13,540 nucleotides of DNA from an uncultured Aliarcobacter sp. Its GTDB lineage: Bacteria > Campylobacterota > Campylobacteria > Campylobacterales > Arcobacteraceae. The notes beneath the pieces were generated by a model. That model saw only the letters and a list, made by a program, of their open reading frames with translations. It did no database searches and had not been told where the DNA came from. Location of the stretch: positions 1 to 13,540 of the forward strand of contig CANRCH010000036.1 in assembly GCA_947629065.1 (NCBI GenBank), written 5' to 3'. How positions within the stretch are numbered: the stretch's first letter is position 1; each line of letters starts with the position of its first letter. This document shows, piece by piece, positions 1-6,449 of the stretch. The position numbers were made by a program, and so were the translations under genes.

Positions 1-12
1 TAAGGATTAATG

Positions 13-453
13 ATGGCAGTAAATAGAGAAGATTTTCAAGAAGCAATCGTTAAAATCGGAAGAGTAACAAAAGTTGTTAAAGGTGGAAGAAGATTCAGAT
101 TTACAGCTTTAGTTGTTGTTGGAGATAAAAACGGAACAGTAGGATTTGGTACAGGAAAAGCTAAAGAGGTTCCTGATGCAATTAAAAAAGCATTAGATGA
201 TGCATTCAAAAGTTTAGTTACAGTTTCAATAAAAGGTACTACAATTGCACACGATATTGAACATAAATATAATGCAAGTAAAATTCTTTTAAGACCAGCT
301 TCAGAAGGAACTGGGCTAATCGCTGGAGGAGCTACAAGACCAGTTCTTGAGCTTGCAGGATTAAAAGATATTATTGCAAAATCTTTAGGTTCAAATAATC
401 CAAATAACCTTGTACAAGCTACTGTTGAAGCATTAGCAAGAATTAAAGGATAA
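13..453 (+). CDS. rpsE: 30S ribosomal protein S5
   Basis: S5 is a small-subunit protein at the mRNA entry/decoding region, important for translational accuracy. The N-terminal double-stranded-RNA-binding domain (about residues 8-72) contains the S5 signature, with GGRRFRF followed by ALVVVGD and VGFGTGKA. The C-terminal domain carries the conserved [10 protein letters not shown] and RPVLELAG stretches. At about 146 residues it is a normal length for the short bacterial form. Two ATGs lie in tandem at 10 and 13. The AAGGA ribosome site at 2-6 is six bases from the second and only three from the first, so 13 is preferred. The TAA at 1-3 overlaps this ribosome site and is probably the stop of the upstream gene, expected to be rplR but not visible. 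rplO follows after three bases, so the two are cotranscribed. Confidence 0.97.
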   Translation: MAVNREDFQEAIVKIGRVTKVVKGGRRFRFTALVVVGDKNGTVGFGTGKAKEVPDAIKKALDDAFKSLVTVSIKGTTIAHDIEHKYNASKILLRPASEGTGLIAGGATRPVLELAGLKDIIAKSLGSNNPNNLVQATVEALARIKG

Positions 454-456
454 TAG

Positions 457-855
457 ATGATATTACATAATTTACAACCTGCTTGTGGAAGTACTAAAGA
501 AGCAAAAAGAAAAGGTAGAGGACAAGGTAGCGGTAACGGTAAAACTGCTGGAAAAGGACACAAAGGTCAAAGAGCTAGAGCTGGATTCAATGTAAAAAGA
601 GGTTTTGAGGGTGGACAACAACCACTAGCAAGAAGACTTCCAAAAGTTGGATTTATTTCTAGAGTAGTTAAACCATATACAATTAATGTAGATAAAATTA
701 CAGCTATTGCAAATTTATCTGAAATTACAGTTGAGAGTATCAAATCTGTACACAAATTATCAAAATCTGTTGAAAAAGTTAAATTAATTGGTTCAACAGC
801 TAAAAATCTAGTAGCAAAAATTAAAGACGAAAACGTTACAACTACTGGAAACTAA
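457..855 (+). CDS. rplO: 50S ribosomal protein L15
   Basis: L15 is a late-assembling large-subunit protein. The N-terminal extension is rich in Gly, Lys and Arg ([21 protein letters not shown], split by family-typical glycines), followed by [19 protein letters not shown], the hallmark of L15. The globular C-terminal half (about residues 70-132) is less conserved, as usual. The 132-residue length is normal. The ribosome site AAAGGA (445-450) lies inside the last codons of rpsE, six bases before the ATG, so translation of the two is coupled. In many bacteria rpmD (L30) separates rpsE and rplO. Here only three bases do, so rpmD is absent from this position. Confidence 0.97.
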   Translation: MILHNLQPACGSTKEAKRKGRGQGSGNGKTAGKGHKGQRARAGFNVKRGFEGGQQPLARRLPKVGFISRVVKPYTINVDKITAIANLSEITVESIKSVHKLSKSVEKVKLIGSTAKNLVAKIKDENVTTTGN

Positions 856-857
856 TT

Positions 858-2120
858 ATGAGCAAAGATCTAATAAATAAGATTCTTGTTACATTAGGTT
901 TTATATTACTTTACAGGCTATTGGCTTATGTGCCAGTGCCTGGAGTAAATATAGATGTAGTAAAAGAATTCTTTGACTCAAATGCTAACAATGCATTAGG
1001 GTTAGTAAATATGTTTAGTGGAAATGCAGTTGAAAGACTAAGTATTATTTCACTAGGAATTATGCCTTACATTACAGCTTCTATTATTATGGAGCTTCTA
1101 GCAGCAACTTTCCCAGCCTTAGGTAAAATGAAAAAAGAACGAGATGGTATGCAAAAATATATGCAAATCATTAGATATACAACAATAGTTATTACTTTAA
1201 TTCAATCTATTGGAGTTTCAATTGGACTTAACTCATTAACAGGACAAAATGGACAAGCTGCAATTTCTATTGATATGAATACATTTGTTGCAATTTCTGC
1301 AATTTCAATGCTAACAGGAACTATGCTTTTAATGTGGATTGGAGAACAAATTACTCAAAGAGGAATAGGAAATGGTATTTCTTTAATTATCTTTGCAGGT
1401 ATTGTTTCAGCAATTCCAAGTGCAATAGGTGGAACTGTTGATTTAGTAAACAATGGTCAAATGCATTTCTTAACAGTAATTGGTATTGTTTTAGTAATAC
1501 TAGCAACTGTTGGAGCGATTATTTATATTGAATTAGGGGAAAGAAGAGTACCTGTTTCATATTCAAGAAAAGTAATTATGCAAAATCAAAACAAAAGAGT
1601 AATGAACTATATTCCTATTAAAGTAAATTTAAGTGGAGTAATTCCAGCAATTTTTGCAAGTGCTATTTTAATGTTCCCTGCTACTATTTTACAAGGAAGT
1701 CAAAATAAATATTTAGTAATGATTGCAGATTATTTAAATCCTAGTTCATATACATTTAATATATTTATGTTCTTATTTGTAGTTTTCTTTGCATTTTTCT
1801 ATGCATCAATTACATTTAACGCTAAAGATATTAGTGAAAACTTGAAAAAACAGGGTGGATTTATTCCAGGTGTTAGACCAGGAGCAAGTACAGCTGAGTT
1901 TTTAAATACAGTTGCTGGAAGATTAACTTTCTGGGGAGCTATTTATTTAGGTCTTGTATCTACACTTCCTTGGTTAATTGTAAAAGCAATGGGTGTACCT
2001 TTTTATTTTGGAGGGGTTTCAGTTCTAATTGTAGTTCAAGTTGCTATTGATACTATGAGAAAAATTGAAGCACAACAATATTCAAATAAATATCAAACAC
2101 TAAGTGCAGTTGGACTATAA
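858..2120 (+). CDS. secY: Protein translocase subunit SecY
   Basis: SecY is the channel-forming inner-membrane subunit of the SecYEG translocon, which exports unfolded proteins with SecA and inserts membrane proteins. The 420-residue protein shows the N-terminal RLLAYVPVPGVN element, a glycine-rich plug/TM2 region (ALGLVNMFSGNAVERLSIISLGIMP spans it), and about ten hydrophobic segments. It also has cytoplasmic loops with the conserved GERRVPVSYSRK and GFIPGVRPG motifs used in SecA/ribosome contact. It begins two bases after the rplO stop, with a TGGA ribosome site at 846-849. The position between rplO and map is the standard spc-operon position. Confidence 0.98.
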   Translation: MSKDLINKILVTLGFILLYRLLAYVPVPGVNIDVVKEFFDSNANNALGLVNMFSGNAVERLSIISLGIMPYITASIIMELLAATFPALGKMKKERDGMQKYMQIIRYTTIVITLIQSIGVSIGLNSLTGQNGQAAISIDMNTFVAISAISMLTGTMLLMWIGEQITQRGIGNGISLIIFAGIVSAIPSAIGGTVDLVNNGQMHFLTVIGIVLVILATVGAIIYIELGERRVPVSYSRKVIMQNQNKRVMNYIPIKVNLSGVIPAIFASAILMFPATILQGSQNKYLVMIADYLNPSSYTFNIFMFLFVVFFAFFYASITFNAKDISENLKKQGGFIPGVRPGASTAEFLNTVAGRLTFWGAIYLGLVSTLPWLIVKAMGVPFYFGGVSVLIVVQVAIDTMRKIEAQQYSNKYQTLSAVGL

Positions 2121-2121
2121 A

Positions 2122-2886
2122 ATGGCAATTGCAATTAGAAAACCACATGAAATAGAGAAGTTAAGAGTTGCAAATGAAGCAGTTGCAAAAACTTTAGAGT
2201 ATTTAAATGCAAATGTAAAAGCTGGAATGACTCTAAAAGAAGTTGATGCAATGGGAGATAAATTTATAGAAAGCCTTGGTGCAAGACCTGCATTCAAAGG
2301 CTTATATGGATTCCCAAATGCTGTTTGTACATCTTTAAATGAAGTTATTATTCATGGAATACCAAGTGATGTTGTTCTAAAAGAGGGCGATATTCTTGGG
2401 CTTGATATAGGTACAGAAATTGACGGTTGGTATGGTGATAGTGCTATTACTATGCCAATTGGAGAGATTTCAAAAGAGGATGAAGATTTAATAGCTTGTT
2501 CAAAAGATGCTTTATATTACGCAATAGATATAATAAAAGATGGAATGAGATTTAAAGAATTATCTAAAAAAATTGAAGATTTTATCGTCGCTAGAGGATA
2601 CCAACCACTAATTAGATTTTGTGGACATGGTATTGGAAGAAAGCCACATGAAGACCCTGAAATTCCAAATTACTTAGAACATGGTGATATAAAATCTGGA
2701 CCAAAAATAAAAAATGGAATGGTATTTTGTATAGAGCCTATGATTTGTCAAAAAGATAGAAATCCTGTTATTTTAGAAAATGGTTGGGATGTTGTGTCTG
2801 CTGATGGATTAAGAGGTAGTCATTATGAGCATACGGTTGCTGTAGTTGATGGACGAGCAGTTATTTTAAGTAAAACGGAAAACTAA
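2122..2886 (+). CDS. map: Methionine aminopeptidase, type I
   Basis: This cytosolic metalloenzyme removes the initiator methionine from nascent proteins with small second residues. The two-metal ligand set of the family is complete: D95 and D106 (in LGLDIGTEIDGWYGDS), H169 (in GHGIGRKPHEDP), E205 (FCIEP) and E236 (YEHT). Substrate-side histidines H78 and H176 are also present. The length is 254 residues. An in-frame GTG at 2104 would add six residues overlapping secY. The ATG at 2122 is preferred because it gives the usual MAIxIRKPHEIEKL beginning and has TGGA at 2111-2114, seven bases upstream. It starts one base after the secY stop, so coexpression with the translocon gene is expected. Confidence 0.97.
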   Translation: MAIAIRKPHEIEKLRVANEAVAKTLEYLNANVKAGMTLKEVDAMGDKFIESLGARPAFKGLYGFPNAVCTSLNEVIIHGIPSDVVLKEGDILGLDIGTEIDGWYGDSAITMPIGEISKEDEDLIACSKDALYYAIDIIKDGMRFKELSKKIEDFIVARGYQPLIRFCGHGIGRKPHEDPEIPNYLEHGDIKSGPKIKNGMVFCIEPMICQKDRNPVILENGWDVVSADGLRGSHYEHTVAVVDGRAVILSKTEN

Positions 2887-2895
2887 GGATAAAAT

Positions 2896-3114
2896 TTGGC
2901 AAAAGATGATGTAATTGTAGTTGATGGTAAAGTTGTTGAAGCTTTACCAAATGCTATGTTTAGAGTTCAATTAGATAATGGTCATATTGTTTTATGTCAT
3001 ATCTCTGGAAAAATGAGAATGCACTATATTAGAATATTACCAAACGACACTGTAAAAGTTGAGATTACACCTTATTCACTTGATAAAGGTAGAATCACTC
3101 ACAGATATAAATAA
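2896..3114 (+). CDS. infA: Translation initiation factor IF-1
   Basis: IF-1 is a 72-residue OB-fold protein that binds the 30S A site and helps IF-2 and IF-3 during initiation. The sequence is nearly canonical throughout: [20 protein letters not shown], then [31 protein letters not shown] and a C-terminal GRITHRYK. The start is TTG, chosen because it gives the exact family N-terminus and has AAGGA at 2885-2889, six bases upstream and overlapping the map stop codon. In many relatives rpmJ and rpsM follow infA. Here a hairpin closes the transcript immediately after the stop. Confidence 0.97.
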   Translation: MAKDDVIVVDGKVVEALPNAMFRVQLDNGHIVLCHISGKMRMHYIRILPNDTVKVEITPYSLDKGRITHRYK

Positions 3115-3141
3115 TTAAATAGGGATTTACCCTATTTAATT
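3113..3141 (+). terminator. Hairpin terminating the spc operon
   Basis: A perfect 12-bp stem (3113-3124 with 3130-3141) with a five-base loop starts in the infA stop codon and is followed by a short T-rich stretch. Its GGG/CCC lies at the top of an otherwise A/T stem. This fits an intrinsic terminator, although the trailing U tract is short. It separates the ribosomal operon from the next promoter at about 3174. Confidence 0.65.
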
Positions 3142-3173
3142 TTACTTATTAATAGAATAAAGCTTTATTTTAG

Positions 3174-3179
3174 TAAAAT
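3174..3179 (+). promoter_or_regulatory. Promoter -10 element of a probably leaderless transcript
   Basis: TAAAAT within ttagTAAAATc matches the extended -10 form seen elsewhere in this window. Its last base is only five bases from the ATG at 3185, so initiation at the usual spacing would fall on or next to the start codon. A 14-bp palindrome (AATAAAGCTTTATT, 3156-3169) occupies the region just upstream of the -10. Confidence 0.5.
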
Positions 3180-3184
3180 CACTT

Positions 3185-3847
3185 ATGACAAAACAAGAAA
3201 AAAATCAAATTTTAAAATATCTATATAATCTTAAATCTTATGGATACAATTATCATGAAAACTTTGATATAAAAGTAGAAAATATAAAAAAGTTTGAATT
3301 AAGTAATAATCTTAATGATTTAGAAAATAGTGTTAAAAACTGTTTTTTATGTGAATTGTCAAAAACAAGAAAGAATGCACTTTTTTCTTATGGAAACAGA
3401 GATTCTAAAATTATGTTTGTTATAGATGAACCAAGTAAAAGTGAAGATGAGTTAAATAGCTTTTATGTTGGAAAAAGTGGTGAAATGTTAGAGAAGATGA
3501 TAGAAAATGTACTTAATCTTAAAAAAGAGGAAGTATATTTAACAAATCTTTTAAAATGCCATAGTCAAAATAGAGCAAATAGATTAAACTTTGATACTTG
3601 TAAAGACTATTTTATGAAAGAGTTGGAAATTGTAAATCCAGAATTGATTGTAATTTTGGGTGAAACAGCACATAATTATCTACTAAAAAATAGTGATTTT
3701 TTTCAAGATAGAGGAAAATTCCTTAATTTTGAAAAATATCAAACAATATCAACTTATTCACCAAGCTTTTTATTAAGAAATCCATCTTTAAAAAAAGATA
3801 CATTTCAAGATATGTTAAAAATTAAAAACTTTTTAAAGGAAGATTAG
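3185..3847 (+). CDS. Family-4-like uracil-DNA glycosylase fold protein with [4Fe-4S] cysteines
   Basis: The 220-residue protein has the layout of the iron-sulfur uracil-DNA glycosylases (UDG family 4/5), which excise uracil from DNA. Four cysteines, C53 and C56 (CFLC), C125 (TNLLKCH) and C139 (DTCKDY), sit at the spacing expected for the [4Fe-4S] ligands. YVGKSGEML matches the family FVGRAGQLL segment, and STYSPSFLLRNPSLKK matches the end motif. Two active-site positions differ. The usual GExPG motif is IDEPS (80-84), and the usual histidine of the HPS motif is Ser192. Catalysis may therefore be altered or lost, although the fold assignment is firm. An extra N-terminal stretch of about 50 residues precedes the cluster. 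No ribosome site precedes the ATG, which sits at the likely transcription start. The lipoprotein gene follows directly after the stop. Confidence 0.85.
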   Translation: MTKQEKNQILKYLYNLKSYGYNYHENFDIKVENIKKFELSNNLNDLENSVKNCFLCELSKTRKNALFSYGNRDSKIMFVIDEPSKSEDELNSFYVGKSGEMLEKMIENVLNLKKEEVYLTNLLKCHSQNRANRLNFDTCKDYFMKELEIVNPELIVILGETAHNYLLKNSDFFQDRGKFLNFEKYQTISTYSPSFLLRNPSLKKDTFQDMLKIKNFLKED

Positions 3848-5008
3848 ATGAGAAATATAGTTTTAGCAATAATTTTTGCTTTTGTTTTTTTCGGGTGTAC
3901 TCCAAAACAAGTTGTTCAACTAAAAATGCCAGGACAACAACAGCAACAACAAATTCAAACTCAACCAAAAGTTGTAGATGAAGATAAAACAACTGTAGTT
4001 GAAGAGTTCCAGCCAATTGAAGTATTTGAAACAGATGTAAAAGAACAAATTATGGACAATAGTGGAAGTAGTTTGGATATGCAAAATATAGATATGACAA
4101 AAGCAAAAATAAAAATTGCTTTTGTATATCCAACACTTCTTGATAAATATGCAAGAACTGCAATTAATACAATGCTTGGATATTTAACTTACCAAGAAAG
4201 TGACCACAATTTAATGATATTAAGTACAAGTGATGAGAGTTTAAATAGTATTAAAACAGCTTTTTCAAAACTAGAAGATGCAAATATCTCTAAAGTAATA
4301 GCACTATACTCTCCAAAAGCACTTGATAGTTTAAACCAAGTTGCAAATGGTAATTTTGAAGTATATCTTCCATTAATTGAAAAAAATGATAGTATAGATA
4401 ATGATAATTTAATTTTTGGTTCAATATCTTATGAAGATCAACTTAAAAAATTAAGTTATCAATCAAATGGACAAAATGTAATTTTTTCACAAAATACATT
4501 CATAAGTAGAAATATAAAAAATGCTTATGATAATGTAGTAGGAAATTCATCTTATGAAAGAGAGATAGGAAATAGTGAGAAAAATTTTAATAATATTGTA
4601 AAGAGTTCAAGACTTGGTGGAAGTTCTTTTTTTATAAATCTTGATTTAATGAAAACTGCAATGGTTTTATCACAATTAAGTGCAAATAACATAAATCCAA
4701 GTAATATTTTATTAACGCAAAATAACTTTGATACAAGAATCTTAACTTTAACTCAAGATCACGATAGACAAAAAGCACTATTTGCAAACTCAATAGATAA
4801 AGTAGATTCAAAACTAACAGATATTGTTTCAAATTTTGGTGGAAATATTGAGTACGAGTGGGTTGATTATTCAGTTTTAGTAGGTACAAATTATTTATAT
4901 TATGGTGGAAACTCTAAAGTAGTTCCAACAAGAGTTGTAAATAATAAAGTAGAGTATGAGCCAAAACTATATAAAGCAGCAGCTTATGGTTTTGTTGAAG
5001 TAAGATAG
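3848..5008 (+). CDS. Lipoprotein with type-1 periplasmic-binding fold (LpoA/LppC-like)
   Basis: The N-terminus is a lipoprotein signal: MR, a hydrophobic run, then FFGC with the lipidated cysteine at residue 17, so export and membrane anchoring are expected. A flexible linker with six consecutive glutamines (encoded at 3935-3952) leads to a globular domain of about 290 residues. KIKIAFVYP followed by alternating strands and helices, and a late YEPKLYKAAAYGF, resemble the C-terminal half of LpoA/LppC-type penicillin-binding-protein activators or receptor-family ligand-binding proteins. I infer a role at the outer membrane, possibly in cell-wall synthesis, but the ligand or partner is not visible. 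It starts on the base after the upstream stop, with AAGGA about six bases before the ATG. wzz follows after 29 bases. Confidence 0.7.
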   Translation: MRNIVLAIIFAFVFFGCTPKQVVQLKMPGQQQQQQIQTQPKVVDEDKTTVVEEFQPIEVFETDVKEQIMDNSGSSLDMQNIDMTKAKIKIAFVYPTLLDKYARTAINTMLGYLTYQESDHNLMILSTSDESLNSIKTAFSKLEDANISKVIALYSPKALDSLNQVANGNFEVYLPLIEKNDSIDNDNLIFGSISYEDQLKKLSYQSNGQNVIFSQNTFISRNIKNAYDNVVGNSSYEREIGNSEKNFNNIVKSSRLGGSSFFINLDLMKTAMVLSQLSANNINPSNILLTQNNFDTRILTLTQDHDRQKALFANSIDKVDSKLTDIVSNFGGNIEYEWVDYSVLVGTNYLYYGGNSKVVPTRVVNNKVEYEPKLYKAAAYGFVEVR

Positions 5009-5037
5009 AATAGGTTATTATATTTTAAAGGAAAAGT

Positions 5038-6183
5038 ATGCAAGAAAATGCAAGACATAATGTTTATGAAGATGAGATAGATTTAAAAGAGCTATTTCTT
5101 ACAATTTGGAAGAAAAAGATCTTTATAGTAGTTTTTACTGCTATTATTACTATTTTGGCAATTATTTATGTTTCATTTAAAACTCAGATATATGAAGTTA
5201 AATCAGTTATTAAAATTGGACATATCAAAAATAGCTTATCAGAATATAGTTCGACTAATACTCTATTAGAGCCAAGTGCTATTTTGGAGCAAAAACTAAA
5301 ACTAATATATGGAGTAGATGATCCAAGAAGATATGAATTTATAGAAGATGGTGTTGTATCAAAAATCTCAACAATAAAAAATGTAGAAAATTTTATTGAA
5401 ATAACAACTGAAGCTTATTCAAATGAAAAAGCATTAGAAAAGAATAAAGAAGTTTTAAATTTTATACAAAATGAGTATAAATTTAAAATAGATGAATTTA
5501 TTCAAAAAACAAACATAAAAATAAAAGATATTGAAAGTAAAATAAAATATGCAAAAGAAGTTAAAAGAGTTGATTTAGAGCAAAATATTGAAAAAATAAA
5601 TACTCAAATGCTACCTAGAATTGAAAAAGAGATAGAACTTCTAAAAAGTGTAGAATTAGTTTCTTTAGAAAAAAAACTAGAGTTTAATAGAGAAAAACTC
5701 AAAGAGTATGAAGCAGAAGTTGCTAGAATCTCAAAACAAAAATCAGGTGATAATAGCCAAAATATGCTTATGGCAGTTCAACTTTTAAATACACAAAATT
5801 TAAGCCTAAGTGTACAAAATAGTATTGAAAATCTTATTAGAGAGAAAGAAAATTTAATAAATATTAAACTTGTAGATTTAGAAAAAACAAAAGAAAATAT
5901 AATAAAAGAAACACTTAGAAAAGCAAAAGTTGAGTTAGAAATTAATTTTTTAAAAGAGTTGGATGATTTAAATGATTCTTTAGAGTTGGAAAAACTAAAG
6001 CTTACAAATGATAGTTTTAGAAATAGTGAACTGGTATCAGATTATATTGTAAATGATTTTCCAGTAAAACCAAAAAAATCTCTTACAATCGCAGTTGCTT
6101 TTGTAACAGGATTTATACTTTCAATTTTTTTAGTATTTTTTATGCAATTTATTGGGAATATTAGAAAAGATATAAAACAATAA
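5038..6183 (+). CDS. Wzz-type polysaccharide chain-length determinant protein
   Basis: This is a polysaccharide co-polymerase of the inner membrane. It has a short cytoplasmic N-terminus (DEIDLKELFLTIWKKK), a first membrane segment at about residues 28-46, a periplasmic region, and a second membrane segment at about 348-372. The second is preceded by the proline-rich FPVKPKKS element typical of Wzz proteins. The periplasmic part between about 120 and 330 is charged and heptad-like, predicted coiled coil. Such proteins set the chain length of O-antigen or other Wzx/Wzy-made glycans. The 381-residue length is ordinary and there is no C-terminal kinase domain. The ribosome site AAAGGA lies just before the ATG. 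No polymerase, flippase or intact glycosyltransferase gene is in the window, so its polysaccharide system lies elsewhere or has been lost here. Confidence 0.85.
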   Translation: MQENARHNVYEDEIDLKELFLTIWKKKIFIVVFTAIITILAIIYVSFKTQIYEVKSVIKIGHIKNSLSEYSSTNTLLEPSAILEQKLKLIYGVDDPRRYEFIEDGVVSKISTIKNVENFIEITTEAYSNEKALEKNKEVLNFIQNEYKFKIDEFIQKTNIKIKDIESKIKYAKEVKRVDLEQNIEKINTQMLPRIEKEIELLKSVELVSLEKKLEFNREKLKEYEAEVARISKQKSGDNSQNMLMAVQLLNTQNLSLSVQNSIENLIREKENLINIKLVDLEKTKENIIKETLRKAKVELEINFLKELDDLNDSLELEKLKLTNDSFRNSELVSDYIVNDFPVKPKKSLTIAVAFVTGFILSIFLVFFMQFIGNIRKDIKQ

Positions 6184-6186
6184 AAA

Positions 6187-6249
6187 TTGCTTGATATAAA
6201 AATTATTTGGAAGATTATCATGGTAGTTTTAGGGAAAGAAGTTTTGTAA
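6187..6249 (+). pseudogene. Possible remnant of a sugar-phosphate transferase C-terminus
   Basis: Right after the wzz stop, in the same frame, a 20-codon open stretch reads LLDIKIIWKIIMVVLGKEVL before TAA (6247-6249). The D-x-K-I-x-x-K-x-x-x-V-V-L pattern resembles the last helix of bacterial sugar transferases (the WcaJ/PglC type, from memory SLWLDIKII...KT...VVL). Such genes belong beside wzz in polysaccharide loci. No ribosome site or sensible start precedes it, so if real it is the scar of a deleted gene. The match is short and could be chance. Confidence 0.3.
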
Positions 6250-6275
6250 ATCTACATATTTAAGTAAGATTTAGA

Positions 6276-6281
6276 TAAAAT
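6276..6281 (+). promoter_or_regulatory. Promoter -10 element for aspS
   Basis: TAAAAT in ttagaTAAAATcg, with T-rich DNA upstream, sits about 30 bases before the TTG start of aspS. A transcript starting around 6288 would contain the GGAG ribosome site (6302-6305). The same gATAAAAT form precedes the alcohol dehydrogenase gene at 12366. Confidence 0.55.
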
Positions 6282-6354
6282 CGCCAATTATTTAGAAAAA
6301 TGGAGTTTAATTTGAGAACACATTATAATACAAGTGTAAGAGAAGATTTAATAG

Positions 6355-6449
6355 GAAAAAAAGTAACAGTTGCTGGTTGGGTAAATAGTAGAAGAGATCA
6401 TGGTGGGATTATCTACTATTTACCCAACCAGCAACTGTTACTTTTTTTC
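6355..6449. repeat. Perfect 38-bp inverted repeat with 19-nt loop inside aspS
   Basis: Bases 6355-6392 are exactly reverse-complementary to 6412-6449, and the loop is 6393-6411. The left arm is ordinary aspS coding sequence (codons for [13 protein letters not shown]). The right arm stands where about 36 bases of conserved aspS coding sequence are expected, so the right arm is the intruder. The exchange of 36 for 38 bases accounts for the frame change. The arms begin and end in A7 (6356-6362) and T7 (6442-6448). Confidence 0.95.
6443..6449 (+). other. Candidate -1 slippery heptamer U UUU UUC
   Basis: In the aspS start frame the codons are CTT TTT TTC AAC (from 6441). T TTT TTC at 6443-6449 therefore has the canonical X XXY YYZ phasing. 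Slipping back one base continues with CAA CTT GTT GCA (QLVA), the authentic aspS frame. No strong downstream structure is evident. The long hairpin is upstream and includes the site. Confidence 0.35.

Noticed and set aside
36..563. 175-codon open frame on the minus strand opposite rpsE/rplO
   Set aside because: It lies wholly antisense to two certain ribosomal-protein genes, has no ribosome site and a composition typical of a reverse-frame shadow.
6356..6362. In-frame A AAA AAA slippery heptamer at the 5' foot of the aspS hairpin, which looked like a classical -1 frameshift site with a downstream stem-loop
   Set aside because: A -1 shift here meets TAG at 6389-6391 and gives only a short peptide, so it cannot restore AspRS. 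The A7 is probably just native codons for the Lys-Lys of GKKVTV.
6355..6449. Insertion-sequence end, attachment site or invertible promoter
   Set aside because: The arms are native aspS codons and their inverted copy. There is no transposase, recombinase, target duplication or mobile cargo.
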